Of a DNA stretch of 64,000 nucleotides, positions 8,632-18,655 are shown in pieces. The stretch spans positions 2,495,352-2,559,351 of the forward strand of contig OX595988.1 of NCBI GenBank assembly GCA_951394045.1, in the 5' to 3' direction. Both the position numbers and the translations under genes were made by a program. The stretch is from Nitzschia sp. DOCU1. Lineage: Eukaryota > Bacillariophyta > Bacillariophyceae > Bacillariales > Bacillariaceae. A model generated the notes under the pieces. That model was not told where the DNA came from. It searched no databases and saw only the letters and a list, made by a program, of their open reading frames with translations. The stretch's first letter is position 1. Every line of letters starts with the position of its first letter.

Positions 8632-10987
8632 ATGAACAATACAACAGCAACTACCGATGCTGCTGGTACTATTACTAACACTAGTAGTAGTGATTCTCAT
8701 AAAGTCATGACGGCACCACCATTAAGAAAGAGTGGAAAGGTCGACAAGCAAGAAACAGGCGATTCTTTCGCGTCGTCGTCGTCGTCGTTGTCATCGTCGT
8801 CGTCGTCTAACGATGAAATCCAAAGACGCAATAGCACCGGCAACAGCAAAACCGTGAATCGTCACTCTCGCCATTTAGAGCGAATCCATCACGCCAAAGA
8901 GGTGGTCAAGACGCGTACGTACCAAGTTTTGCTGAAAACCGAAACGACCATTGAAACTTCGGTGTGGTGCTTGCCATTGAAATGGTGTTTTCATTTTCCA
9001 CGTCACTGGCCTCGAACATCGTCCTTTGTGTTGGGTGTTGTTGTGCCGTTGTGGATGTTGATTGCCTGTAGTACGGCTTTGGGGGTCATTTTGGCAGGCT
9101 TTGAAAGTCCCCCTGAAATTGAAGGAAATGACCAGATTTTGGCGGCTCGAGCGCAAATTCAATTTGCCTCTAATGTCTCCGCGCTTGAAGTGTTGGATAT
9201 TACCAATTATTGTCTCGATGAATATTGGGTCGATCAAGGTGTGCTGGGCGTCTTCGACGGCGGCCCTTTTAGTAATACTAGTAACGCTGCTGCCGATGAA
9301 TGGGCGGCCGTCAATCGAACCGACATGGAATTCGCTATGGACGAGTGTACTCGGAGTTTCACTCCTCAAGTACTGAGTCTCCAATCAGCTCTTGCAAATT
9401 ATTCTTCGGTAGCATTCGAGTCGCTGGCATTCAATTGGAATCGATGCTGGGAATATGGAGGACAAACAGTCTTTTATCCCACCAAGGACATGAAAGTGGC
9501 CGCCCGACCAGATCAACAAGAAGCCTATTTTCAACAAGAATGGCAACAATCGCAAATGGATTTATTTTTAACTTTGAGGCCAGAAAATGCCACGGCCGAG
9601 CAAGAGCGTGAGGCATTTTTAGCAAGTATTGAACAAGCCACGGGCGAGGCAGCTTGTGTGACCAATAATGATGGAACGGCATGGTTCTTTTTTACCATCA
9701 TGACGACCGTCGGTACGTATTTGTTCATCAGGTCATGAACAGACAAACAACCGATTGGGTCACAACCAAATTCGCGAGTCTCACTCTTGTTTGTTTCACA
9801 ATTTCTATTTTCGTGGGCTAGGTTACGGAAATCAAGCCGTTGTGACAGATGAAGGTCGCTTACTCATTGTCACGGCAGGTTTGGCGAGTTTGATTTTATT
9901 TGGAGCCGTCTTGGGAGTATGTGGGTATGTCTTGTTGGCGATTTTTGATGATGCTGTCGGGAGATTTACCAAGTCACAGTTTCTCCAACATCCCGCTGTG
10001 GGAATGATAGTGTGGGGTACCATTTGGTTAGTCTTTGCGTTAGCAGTAGCAACCGATGTCCAATTGTGGTGGTTGGAACGTCTTCCGGAATATGGCGCCA
10101 CGATATCCAGAGGAGATGCACTGTGGTTTGCCTTTATTTCCACATCTACCATTGGATTGGGTGATTATTTTTTACAACCCGAAGTCATCTTTGCGAGTGA
10201 TACTCTCAAATACAGTGTCCTGTATATGATTGGATTTGTGTTCTTGTCAACGTTTTTTGGAAAGATTGCCGAGACGTTGGCGTATATGCTTCCTCAAAAA
10301 CACAATTCTCTCGAATCACGTTTGGCCGCCACACGAGTTGTAGCCTGTTGGCCTCATGGATGGCTCCCCATTCCATATTTTGGCAGAAGAACCGAGTCGG
10401 GTGGTGGGGTCGGAGGAGGAACCTTGGGGGGACCAAGTGATAGTCCTGTGGACGATGCGACGATGCTGGATTCTCCCGACGATCAAGCCTTGCTCTATCG
10501 CATTGACAAACTAAAGGAACTCAAGCCTGATCCTCCGGTGGAAGAAGAAGGAGGAGGATTAGAAAATGGTGGAAAGAGTATACGTCAACTGATGGATACG
10601 TTCAAAGGAAATCCGATTCATTCGCTCAATGTCGATCTACTGCAACAAGAAGAAAAGTTGCTACAAGAATGGATGAGTGTGGTGCAACGTCAAATGCAAC
10701 GAGCCATTGCCAGACGGCAAGGACAACAACAAACTATCGCGGAAGAAGATCCTGCCATTGCTGCTGGAGCTGGATTGACCACCATTCCAGAAGAAACTAC
10801 CACTAGCACTACTGCAATGAAGACGGAAGAGGAACAAGTGGTGAATGCCAGCGGCAACGAAACTACTACTTCTCGCCCACAACCACCAACCATAGTTCCA
10901 ACAGCAGAAGAAGAAGATTCCATGACAGCTGTAACACCCGCGGAAGAAAGTTTTAATCCCTTGGCGCGATTTTTTGGATCGGCGTAG
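8632..10987 (+). CDS. Two-pore-domain potassium channel
   Basis: Two exons, 8632-9712 and 9822-10987, give 748 residues; the 109-bp intron (GTACGT...CTAG) splits the first Gly codon of the first selectivity filter. Pore 1 is T-T-V-G-Y-G-N (358-364), pore 2 is T-I-G-L-G-D (470-475). There are four membrane segments in the order TM1, pore 1, TM2, TM3, pore 2, TM4, as in K2P/TPK channels. A long loop of about 200 residues with several N-x-S/T sites lies between TM1 and pore 1, longer than in typical TPKs. The N-terminus is Ser-rich (TCG/TCA triplet runs near 8772-8807) and the C-terminal 290 residues are acidic and Gln/Thr-rich; no EF-hand is visible. It should conduct K+ across the plasma membrane or an organelle membrane. 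Confidence 0.9.
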
Positions 10988-11363
10988 CAGCATTGTAATG
11001 AGGATGTTGAATGAGCAACACTTTCTAGTAGAAACCTATTTTCACAGACATAAAAGCAATCGACAGATATAAAACTATAGCAGTACAATAGTAGAATAAA
11101 CCTCTGGACTTTTAGAAGAATCAGTGGAACTCTTGGTGACTACCTTTTTTTGGTTTTTCGTTCAGGATCCATAGCTGAACACTGACTGTCCGCACTCGCG
11201 CGCCGGCAAGGCAACAATCCCTCCACGATCTTTCTGCGGCATCTGCTCGCAGAGAAAGATCCGCCCCCCCCCCCGCCGCTACTACGTCTCTGCAAAAGCA
11301 ATCACAATCAACTCAAACTCATTCAATCTCTATCCATCCAGAAACCTTGATCCTTCTTTGAAC
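10988..11363. other. Intergenic with a poly-C run
   Basis: 376 bp holding the 3' UTR of the channel and the promoter of the MED4-like gene. A homopolymer of about 11 C lies near 11264-11274. Nothing else was recognised. Confidence 0.5.
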
Positions 11364-11996
11364 ATGACGTCTACTACTAGACTGGATCTCTCTTCCATGT
11401 CACTCCTGGAAAAGACACAGGCTCTGATCGAAGTCGAACGATCGTTGACGGCCACCCTGGAGAAGGTCGAACCTTGGCTGACCGAAAACACCCTCCGACC
11501 ATCCGTTTCCCATGGATTTGACAAACGAGTCCGACCGATACCTTCCACTATGGAGCAAGTCCATAAAGTATTGGCGGTTGCCCGAAATTATTCCTCACGA
11601 ACGTCAGCTCCTGCTGGGTGGAATCCGGCGGCACCTGTCATGGGATTTTCAACGCCCAACCCACTGCCCCATCAATTGCGAGGTGGCGCCTTGGCAGCCC
11701 TGCAGTTGGAACGAGCCCGCCAAGAAGAACGCAGTCAAAAGCGGAAACGACAAGAAGAAGAGCAAGAGCAAGCAAAAGCCAAGAAAATGGCAGAGCAACT
11801 ACAGGAAAGTAAAAACAAGGCGGCGAATCCCACAACTACAAATCAGCAGCCGGTGGTGGATCCAAGTAAGCAGCATCCGGAGAGTCAAACAGTACGAAGA
11901 GCGTCGCGCCCGCAGCCTCAAGTTCTGCAAACAACAATGAACTTGAGCGATTCAAGTAGTAGTGAGGAGGAGGAAGGAGACAGTGATGATGAGTAG
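11364..11996 (+). CDS. MED4: Mediator subunit 4-like protein
   Basis: 210 residues from the ATG at 11364. The N-terminal half is predicted helical (LLEKTQALIEVERSLTATLEKV). It is followed by HKVLAVARNYSSRTSAP and GWNPAAP, then LPHQLRGGALAALQLE. This order (helical bundle, then xVLxxAxxISxTTSAPxxW, a Pro-rich linker and an MRxGxL-like segment) is that of MED4, a middle-module subunit of the Mediator coactivator that links transcription factors to RNA polymerase II. The C-terminus has a Lys/Glu/Gln coiled coil and ends in an acidic Ser/Glu/Asp run, also common in MED4. The similarity is remote and judged by eye; a structure-based search would settle it. Confidence 0.65.
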   Translation: MTSTTRLDLSSMSLLEKTQALIEVERSLTATLEKVEPWLTENTLRPSVSHGFDKRVRPIPSTMEQVHKVLAVARNYSSRTSAPAGWNPAAPVMGFSTPNPLPHQLRGGALAALQLERARQEERSQKRKRQEEEQEQAKAKKMAEQLQESKNKAANPTTTNQQPVVDPSKQHPESQTVRRASRPQPQVLQTTMNLSDSSSSEEEEGDSDDE

Positions 11997-12586
11997 AGCG
12001 ACAAGCGCACTGTTTTGATTGTAGTAACGTTGTCTTAGCAGCTCGGCTCACTGTTATTGAATTGTAATATAGTCTATAGTTTCGCTAGTAGAACGAAAAA
12101 GAGCAATCACAGTATAACTTTAGGAAGCTCGATTGATAGTCTCTCGATCACGAGTCGAGTCGGTCAGCTGCCGCTCCTTCCATCCGTGGGATTCACTCTC
12201 TACTGCTAGCTAGGCAAACGCCATCAGTTCCAGTTAGTAGGCTAGTAGTAGGCCTTTCCGACATGATACAAATATTCCTTGTAGGGTTTCACTATGACTA
12301 CAATCAATAGGTAAAAGCGGCAAAGAGTAGCAGTCTAAGTTACAAGCTACCTTGACCGTTCAAAAAACACCGCCACCGCAGTGAAGCCAGGTTCGCGGAA
12401 ACGCTTTGTTTTGAATACGATGATCCGTGCCATCCAATCGTACATTCTCAATCGTTGATCCAAAAGTACGCGTAATAGATAGAACATCATCATCGCTGCT
12501 GGGCTGGGACCAGTCTGTCAGTCAATTGTTACTGACTTACTCGTTTGATGGAGTTTCCAGAAGTGAAACTAGCGCTTCGAAGCATC
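11997..12586. other. Intergenic, between convergent genes
   Basis: 590 bp between two 3' ends. No coding or RNA signal recognised. Confidence 0.5.
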
Positions 12587-13364
12587 TTATCCAATCGACG
12601 CTCGGCGCAATTTCTTTCCTGCCATATCACTGTGCTTTCTTCGAAGCCGCGGCAGTGGTGACAGGTAATCTTCCTGCTTGTCTTTGCGTGCGAATTTGGC
12701 ATCCTCGTGAGCCACAGCCAGCGCTCGATCCCTCGAACCTCTCGTGTGTTTGAGGCACACGCTACGAAACTTGGACAAGTCTGGAAATATTTTCTCCTGC
12801 TTTTGACGCAACTCCTCCGTTTTGATTGCCATTCGAAGAGCCTTTCGTTCGGCGATTTCGCGTTTTCCGAGTCGTTCGTCCGTGAGACTCTCCAATCCTC
12901 TCAAACTGTACTTGTCGAGATCAAAAGTGGCTGCTGTGGCTCGTTTGGAAGCAATGTAACCGTACGATGTCAAAACTCGGTCCTTTTCAAACTTTTCATA
13001 ATCTTCTTTCTGTAATTTCAACAAGCAACAGGAATGAGTTCCCTTGCAATGCGGCTTCAATCCCAGTGAATGAGCCGGTGGGACTTACGTGATACCAGCT
13101 ATCGTGAATCTCCTCGGGAGTGATGGAGTCATCACCTTGAGGAATTTCGGTTACTAAAGAATCTAATTCTTCAGGAAACCGTACCGACTTGGATGGCGTC
13201 TCGTCTGTGACGCTCTCACCACCACGCTTGGAGCATCCGTCTCTGCTTTCTAACGTCTGGTCTGAATTGCGCCATGAGTTCCGCCACGTCCCCCCTAATA
13301 TTCGGAAACGGATCCGCCTATCGCCTACTACTAGTGGAGACCCAGATTTCGTTTCTGACACCAT
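12587..13364 (-). CDS. Diatom-type hypothetical with SWYHxEDYxxF motif
   Basis: Two exons, 13364-13089 and 13009-12587, with a 79-bp intron (TATCAC|GTAAGT ... TTACAG|AAAGAA). The join gives 232 residues and creates SWYHKEDYEKFEKD. The layout, a Ser/Arg-rich head, SVRFPEE, EEIHDSWYH-KEDYEKF and a charged helical segment, resembles a group of small stramenopile proteins of unknown function that share [IV]RF...[IV]WY...EDY..F. The second half is helical and basic (RKALRMAIKTEELRQKQEK) and ends KLRRASIG. No catalytic motif is seen. An in-frame ATG 14 codons upstream (13406) is possible. No function is assigned. Confidence 0.7.
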
Positions 13365-14442
13365 GCTTTTGGAATGAATGAAATTTCTATGGAGTATACA
13401 ATGCAAATATGATGTTGTCTATTTGCTGCTTTGGCGTTTTGTTGCTCTGTCAACGTGAAAAGTAATGCGCACGTGTGTGCCGTCCTTCTTCGGCGAGGCC
13501 CAACTCAACGCCATGGGAAGGCGATACGATACCCACTTCCTCTCGCGAACCTTTCAATCCGCTTGCTAAATTTTGTTATGCCCTTTCCAAATCTGTCATG
13601 CGACGCCCGGCAATAACTTCATACAATCCTCGTAGAAAATGTATGGAACCTTTACTTAACATTCTTTTGCACGATTAGGTGAGGAAGTGCAGGCTGCCTC
13701 GATGTGAACGTGAAATGTCTACCGTTCGCGCGCGCTCGCCATCCCATCGGATGGAAGCGAAGAATGCGGACGACCTCGTTCCTCATCAAGGTTAGAAATA
13801 TAATAGAAAATGGTCACTTACCTTCAAAATGACCGCTGATATATTTTTAATTTGACGTAGAGCTGATGCTAAAGCGTCTGTAATCTACCCTGTTTTTCGA
13901 TGAGATTTAGTATATTTATTTAATAATTAATGTCCAGACGCAGATGCATGCAGACTGAATCGCCGTATTCCCGTAGTTATTCTCAATGTTACATTTTCGG
14001 ACCCACGTTCTCTTTGAAGAAATCTTTGTCAAACAAACGGCGAGGAATTCGATCGATGGCATAGAAAGGCTTATCCACTTCTCTTTCTGGAACGAAAGGC
14101 GCCCTTCAGACAAAAGCGAAATACGATTCAGAGCTTTTGTATTATTACCAGGTACAACAGTAATTATGTGCACCTCGGTCATAGCTTGAGAGGTCCCAGT
14201 TCTTCCATCTGTTCGCCATCGATCGCACGACACGTGGAATCGAATCACGTCATCAAATCATGCCATTCGAAAGATTCGTATCTTCAGAGACCAACGCAAG
14301 ATGATGGGTAATAGCAGCCGGTCGTCGGCGAGAGGGACGCTGGTTGATCATACGTTGTGTATGTGTATGGCACATGATGACTCCTTAACTTGTGAGCAAT
14401 TGTAGGCGGGGTGAAAAAGGAATCCGGGAGTCAAGAAGCACG
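13365..14442. other. Intergenic, divergent promoters
   Basis: 1,078 bp. AT-rich around 13795-13930, GC-rich at 13720-13780. No open frame with protein-like composition and no repeats were recognised; it should contain the promoters of both flanking genes. Confidence 0.4.
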
Positions 14443-15417
14443 ATGAAACAGAAGGTGTTCCCAGCACGTCGTAATTCGATAACGGTGATTGCCTTCCATA
14501 TCATTTGGATTTTTTCGCTGTGCGGCAGTGGCTTTCAAGTGTGGTCTCCTACCAAGAAGAGAAACCTTTTACGTTTCCAGATGGCATCCATGGAGCGCCA
14601 ACCTCCATTTTTGAGCGATCCACCACCATACTTGGCAATCATCACAGAGCCAGACGCTTGCGTCACGGCAGAGCGAGCCGAAGAGACGTTCCACGCCATA
14701 TCCAAAGCGGTTGGTACGAATCAAGTGAATATTGTGTCCATGCGTCTCTCCAGGCCAACCGACGACAAGGAATTTTCGGAAACTTTTGACAGGGCCTTGA
14801 ATTTGACCAAGCGCCTCGTTTGGATCGCTGACGATGACGACGAAGACAATGCCCCGAACCCTGGCGTTCCTCGATTTCGGGTAGTGTGTTCTAGTGACTG
14901 GGTGGATCTAGCGACAGAAGCAAATGCGCATGGGGTTCACGTCAAGGAGTCTCATCTTGCGAAAATACCGACTATTCGACAGGGCGCTTGCCGAGGCGAT
15001 TTTGTCATTGGAACATCCACGCACAGCGTTGCATCCGCCATGGAATCCTACGCTACCTATTCCCCCGACTACTACTTTGTGGGCACTTGCTTCCTGACAG
15101 CGAGTCACCCGGAAAAGGCTGCCAAAGACTTGGAAGGGCCAACGTTGCCGGGTAAGGTTCGCCGAGCTCTAATGGACGACGCCACCAATCATTGCCCAAT
15201 TGTCTTTGCCATCGGCGGCATTGATGAAACCAACTGTGATATTCCTGTCTCTCATGGTGCGGATGGGGTGGCGGTCATTCGAGCAATTTTGCAAGCTTCG
15301 AACCCTGCGGATGTGACAATGACGATGGTCGCGAAGATGGAAACTGCATTGACAGGTGAACGAACGAGAATCCCTCCGAGCGATGTAGTTGAGACGAGAA
15401 GAACTCCAGCAGGGTAG
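14443..15417 (+). CDS. Thiamine phosphate synthase-like (ThiE/TenI family), probably plastid
   Basis: 324 residues from the ATG at 14443. ThiE couples the hydroxymethylpyrimidine and thiazole phosphates to thiamine phosphate on a TIM barrel. Late barrel motifs are clear: GVHVKESHL, IGTSTHSVASAMES, PDYYFVGTCFLTASHPEK, GPTLPGKVR, VFAIGGIDETN and GADGVAVIRAIL. The early strand (LAIITEPDA) replaces the usual LYLVTD. An acidic insert (ADDDDEDN) sits mid-barrel. The N-terminus is basic, then hydrophobic (ITVIAFHIIWIFSLCGSGF), consistent with a bipartite plastid presequence cleaved before Phe. A TenI-like regulatory paralogue cannot be excluded without checking the active-site residues. Confidence 0.8.
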   Translation: MKQKVFPARRNSITVIAFHIIWIFSLCGSGFQVWSPTKKRNLLRFQMASMERQPPFLSDPPPYLAIITEPDACVTAERAEETFHAISKAVGTNQVNIVSMRLSRPTDDKEFSETFDRALNLTKRLVWIADDDDEDNAPNPGVPRFRVVCSSDWVDLATEANAHGVHVKESHLAKIPTIRQGACRGDFVIGTSTHSVASAMESYATYSPDYYFVGTCFLTASHPEKAAKDLEGPTLPGKVRRALMDDATNHCPIVFAIGGIDETNCDIPVSHGADGVAVIRAILQASNPADVTMTMVAKMETALTGERTRIPPSDVVETRRTPAG

Positions 15418-16040
15418 AGATTCTTTTGCATTAGTAATTCTTCCATGAATAGAAGACCGAAAGACGACACTTTCCAGCAGCGACAAGTTTCTTCAAAGAA
15501 ACAGATATTTCGGCTTTTGAGCTTGGCAATCCGGAAAGACTAGCAGCGACTGAAGCAAAAGCGAGAAGTATACTATGTCTTGTCGTGATGATATTGCTAC
15601 AAAGAAGATCAGCAATTTATTTTGATGTTTTGACAAAAGAAGTCACAATACGCGACGAGGGGGATGGCCATAATCATATCCGCCACATCTCCCATCAGCC
15701 ATCTCTTATTGTAACATGACCCTGCTGGTCATCAACCAAGAAAAGCATACCGATATCGGTTAGAAAATCGACGCACTTGAGTGTACATGACCTTACCAAG
15801 GACGAACGCACGGGAGGCTCTGAGAAAGAAGACTTTTTGTGGAAGATCGGATTGAAAATGAAGAAATGGTTCTTCTAATACGATTATTTATAATTCCCGG
15901 CTATTGTTTGGGTGCCCATGTCAACATCAGCGCTCGACAGACGTAACGTATGTCACTCACCGCCAAGGGAATAGGCAGCGAGCCAGTCATCGGCGTCACG
16001 ATGAAGGACTAAGATGGTCCAAGAAGGTGACCCAAGGGGC
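15418..16040. other. Intergenic, between convergent genes
   Basis: 623 bp holding two 3' flanks. No coding signal or repeats seen. Confidence 0.5.
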
Positions 16041-17390
16041 CTATTCCTCGAGAAGAGAGTTGTTTGCATGATCGTCGTGGTCAACGTCAAGGAAGATGAA
16101 GCAGCGCTCAGGATGCGGGATACCTTTGATACGCTTGAGCTTGCCGCAGAAGTTCTTCTCCCAGCGCTTCATCGTATCCTGGCCTTCTTCGGTGAAGTAG
16201 AAATCTTTCGAGGGGAAAGGCGACGAGATGAACGCGTCGTCCTCTCCACAAAGATAGCACTCGACTTCCGATCTGACTCGAACACGGGTGCGAACTCGCC
16301 GAATGTCGAGTCTGCCCTTTCTGCCCAGGGCACCTTCAGCATCACCTTGGCCGAGGATGCCCTTGGCAATGCCGCGGAGAGCGCCGACTTCTTCAGCATC
16401 TGTGTCGTCTCCGAGCATCATTGTATCGGAATCATCCATGATCTCGTCCATGACGCTCTTGATGAAAGCAGAATCGAATCGGAACTGGGTGGTGTCGTGG
16501 ACCTCGTTGGCTGCCAAGATGAAGGCTTCTTGGATTTGTTCGAGAAGAAGGGGCGTCTTGGGGTACTCGCCCTTGGTCTCGAATGTCCAGAGAGTAGGGA
16601 AGTCATGAATTGGCATGTCCTCGGTGAGGTCTTCCACCTCTACAGCCGAGGCGGGGATAGAGGCTTCCGAGGCCATGGCCTCTGGAGGCGTCAAGAGAAG
16701 GCTTGGGTTGTTCGCATGATCATCGTGGTCAACGTCAAGGAAGATGAAGCAGCGCTCAGGATGCGGGATACCTTTGATACGCTTGAGCTTGCCGCAGAAG
16801 TTCTTCTCCCAGCGCTTCATCGTATCCTGGCCTTCTTCGGTAAAGTAGAAATCTTTCGAGGGGAAAGGCGACGAGATGAACGCGTCGTCCTCTCCACAAA
16901 GATAGCACTCGACTTCCGATCTGACTCGAACACGGGTGCGAACTCGCCGAATGTCGAGTCTGCCCTTTCTGCCCAGGGCACCTTCAGCATCACCTTGGCC
17001 GAGGATGCCCTTGGCAATGCCGCGGAGAGCGCCGACTTCTTCAGCATCTGCGTCGTCTCCGAGCATCATTGTATCGGAATCATCCATGATCTCGTCCATG
17101 ACGCTCTTGATGAAAGCAGAATCGAATCGGAACTGGGTGGTGTCGTGGACCTCGTTGGCTGCCAAGATGAAGGCTTCTTGGATTTGTTCGAGAAGAAGGG
17201 GCGTCTTGGGGTACTCGCCCTTGGTCTCGAATGTCCAGAGAGTAGGGAAGTCATGAATTGGCATGTCCTCGGTGAGGTCTTCCACCTCTACAGCCGAGGC
17301 GGGGATGGAGGCTTCCGAGGCCATGGCCCCTTGAGGAGGCCTCAAGAGGAGGCCGGCCGCAAGGGCGGGGACAATGTTAGCGAAACGCAT
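16041..17390 (-). CDS. Secreted protein of two near-identical 216-residue halves
   Basis: 449 residues from the ATG at 17390; the open frame extends 15 codons upstream, but this ATG gives a clean signal peptide (MRFANIVPALAAGLLL ... GAMA). The mature part consists of two copies of one module that are identical except for very few residues (for example DDADAEE against DDTDAEE). Each module contains DFPTLWTFETKGEYPKTPLLL, an acidic DEIMDDSDTMMLGDD segment, an Arg-rich stretch (DIRRVRTRVRVRSEVE), a CYLC pair and ERCFIFLDVDHDDHANN. The Cys and acidic DxDxD-like motif suggest metal binding or disulphides, but no family was recognised. Confidence 0.8.
   Translation of the reverse strand: MRFANIVPALAAGLLLRPPQGAMASEASIPASAVEVEDLTEDMPIHDFPTLWTFETKGEYPKTPLLLEQIQEAFILAANEVHDTTQFRFDSAFIKSVMDEIMDDSDTMMLGDDADAEEVGALRGIAKGILGQGDAEGALGRKGRLDIRRVRTRVRVRSEVECYLCGEDDAFISSPFPSKDFYFTEEGQDTMKRWEKNFCGKLKRIKGIPHPERCFIFLDVDHDDHANNPSLLLTPPEAMASEASIPASAVEVEDLTEDMPIHDFPTLWTFETKGEYPKTPLLLEQIQEAFILAANEVHDTTQFRFDSAFIKSVMDEIMDDSDTMMLGDDTDAEEVGALRGIAKGILGQGDAEGALGRKGRLDIRRVRTRVRVRSEVECYLCGEDDAFISSPFPSKDFYFTEEGQDTMKRWEKNFCGKLKRIKGIPHPERCFIFLDVDHDDHANNSLLEE
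16060..17336. repeat. 648-bp tandem direct repeat inside the gene
   Basis: Copies at about 16060-16690 and 16708-17336 lie at an exact offset of 648 bp (216 codons) and differ at only a few bases, for example gtgaag/gtaaag and tgtgtc/tgcgtc. The near identity indicates a recent duplication or gene conversion. Confidence 0.95.
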
Positions 17391-18655
17391 CTTGATCAGA
17401 AGGTGTTTGGAGGACAGAAAGTTGAGAAGAGGCAACTGCTAGTGCGTTAGCGAAAGTGAGGATGCTGAAATTATGAGCTCGGTTGCTTGGTTGTTTTCCG
17501 ACCTTCCCACATCGCTGGCGTCGAGTTCCCTGCTAGACGATACGGTAAACACCTAGGTTGGACCAATCTGGAGTGCACTGATCGTGGTATGCAGAATTCG
17601 CATCGCTGGGCCATATGTTATGGTGGAAGCAGGTCCCAGTTGTGTCGTGGTGCCGCTTTTGCCAAATGAGACGGCCGCTCATCGCAGTATGTCCTACGAC
17701 CAGCCCGTACCAAGACCTACGAGTGTTTATTCATGGCATTCCACTATCAAACAGTCGGTGGGAGTCAAGGTTGTTAAAAAAAAGTTGGTGACCAGTCCCT
17801 GTGTTTAGCGTCGGTGGGACTCAACGAATTTGTCCTACTGCCTCCTCCGTTTCTTCTTTCTCGCACGACAAACTCGTAATTGTGAACAACAACCAATGCC
17901 CTTGGAAGCAGATCTGTGATTGATCATCTAGAGTCATGTTGTTATAGATCTGTTCGATGTTTTGCGTCGTCGGTGGGACTCAACGAATTCGTCCTACTCG
18001 GCTTCTGTACCGCATGACAAACTCATGATAGCGAACAATAGCGAATTCTCTTGGAAGCAAAGCCACTCTGTGATTGATGATCTTCTAGAGTCAAGTTGTT
18101 ATAGACAATTGGGCGGCTGATCCATGTTTTGCGTCGGTGGGACTCAACGACGAATTCGTCCTCCTGCCACATCCGCTTCTTTACTGCGTGACAAAACTCA
18201 TGATAGCGAACAATGGGTAATGCTCTTGGAAGAAGCTCTGCGATAATTTATCATCTAGTGGGAGATCATGACGTTCCTTTGCAAGAGTTGCAGGTAAGAT
18301 ATTGAAGCGGAACCACCCTATTTCTAAGATTTCCTAGCTAGGATTCGTTGGGGAGAAATTTTAATTCGAGGGAGTCGAGTCAACGATGGGGGCGGACGAC
18401 GACAACAACGAGAGCGGACGGTATCGGACGACTCAGACCTATTCGACTTTACTGTTGACTCATCAGATTCGACGATATGCAAATACACATTGGCGGCTTC
18501 CAGACTCTCCCGCCACACAAGGTGACAGAGGCAAATTAACTTATTTTCCATCTTCATCTATTTTTGATTCCATCTTTCACTGACTGACAACGAGGACGGC
18601 TACTATCTTCAGGGTCAGTCCTTGCTGCTATTATAACTACCTATCTAGAGTCGCC
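17391..18655. other. Long intergenic region carrying a tandem repeat array
   Basis: 1,265 bp between the duplicated secreted protein gene (minus) and the NYN nuclease gene (plus). It should carry both promoters. The centre is occupied by the repeat array listed separately; no gene was recognised. Confidence 0.5.
17808..18270. repeat. Three imperfect tandem repeats (~156-167 bp)
   Basis: Each copy begins GCGTCGGTGGGACTCAACGA (17808, 17964, 18131; the second has an extra GTC). It continues through GTCCTMCTxC, a GACAAAACTCATGATAGCG-like segment, CTCTTGGAAGCA and ATCATCTAGAG. A shorter relic (GTCGGTGGGAGTCAAGG) lies just upstream near 17755. The copies show substitutions and small indels. Confidence 0.85.

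Noticed and set aside
16014..17450. A 478-residue plus-strand frame opposite the duplicated secreted protein
   Set aside because: It has no signal peptide or motif; the minus frame has a clean signal peptide. The long frame results from the duplicated codon pattern.
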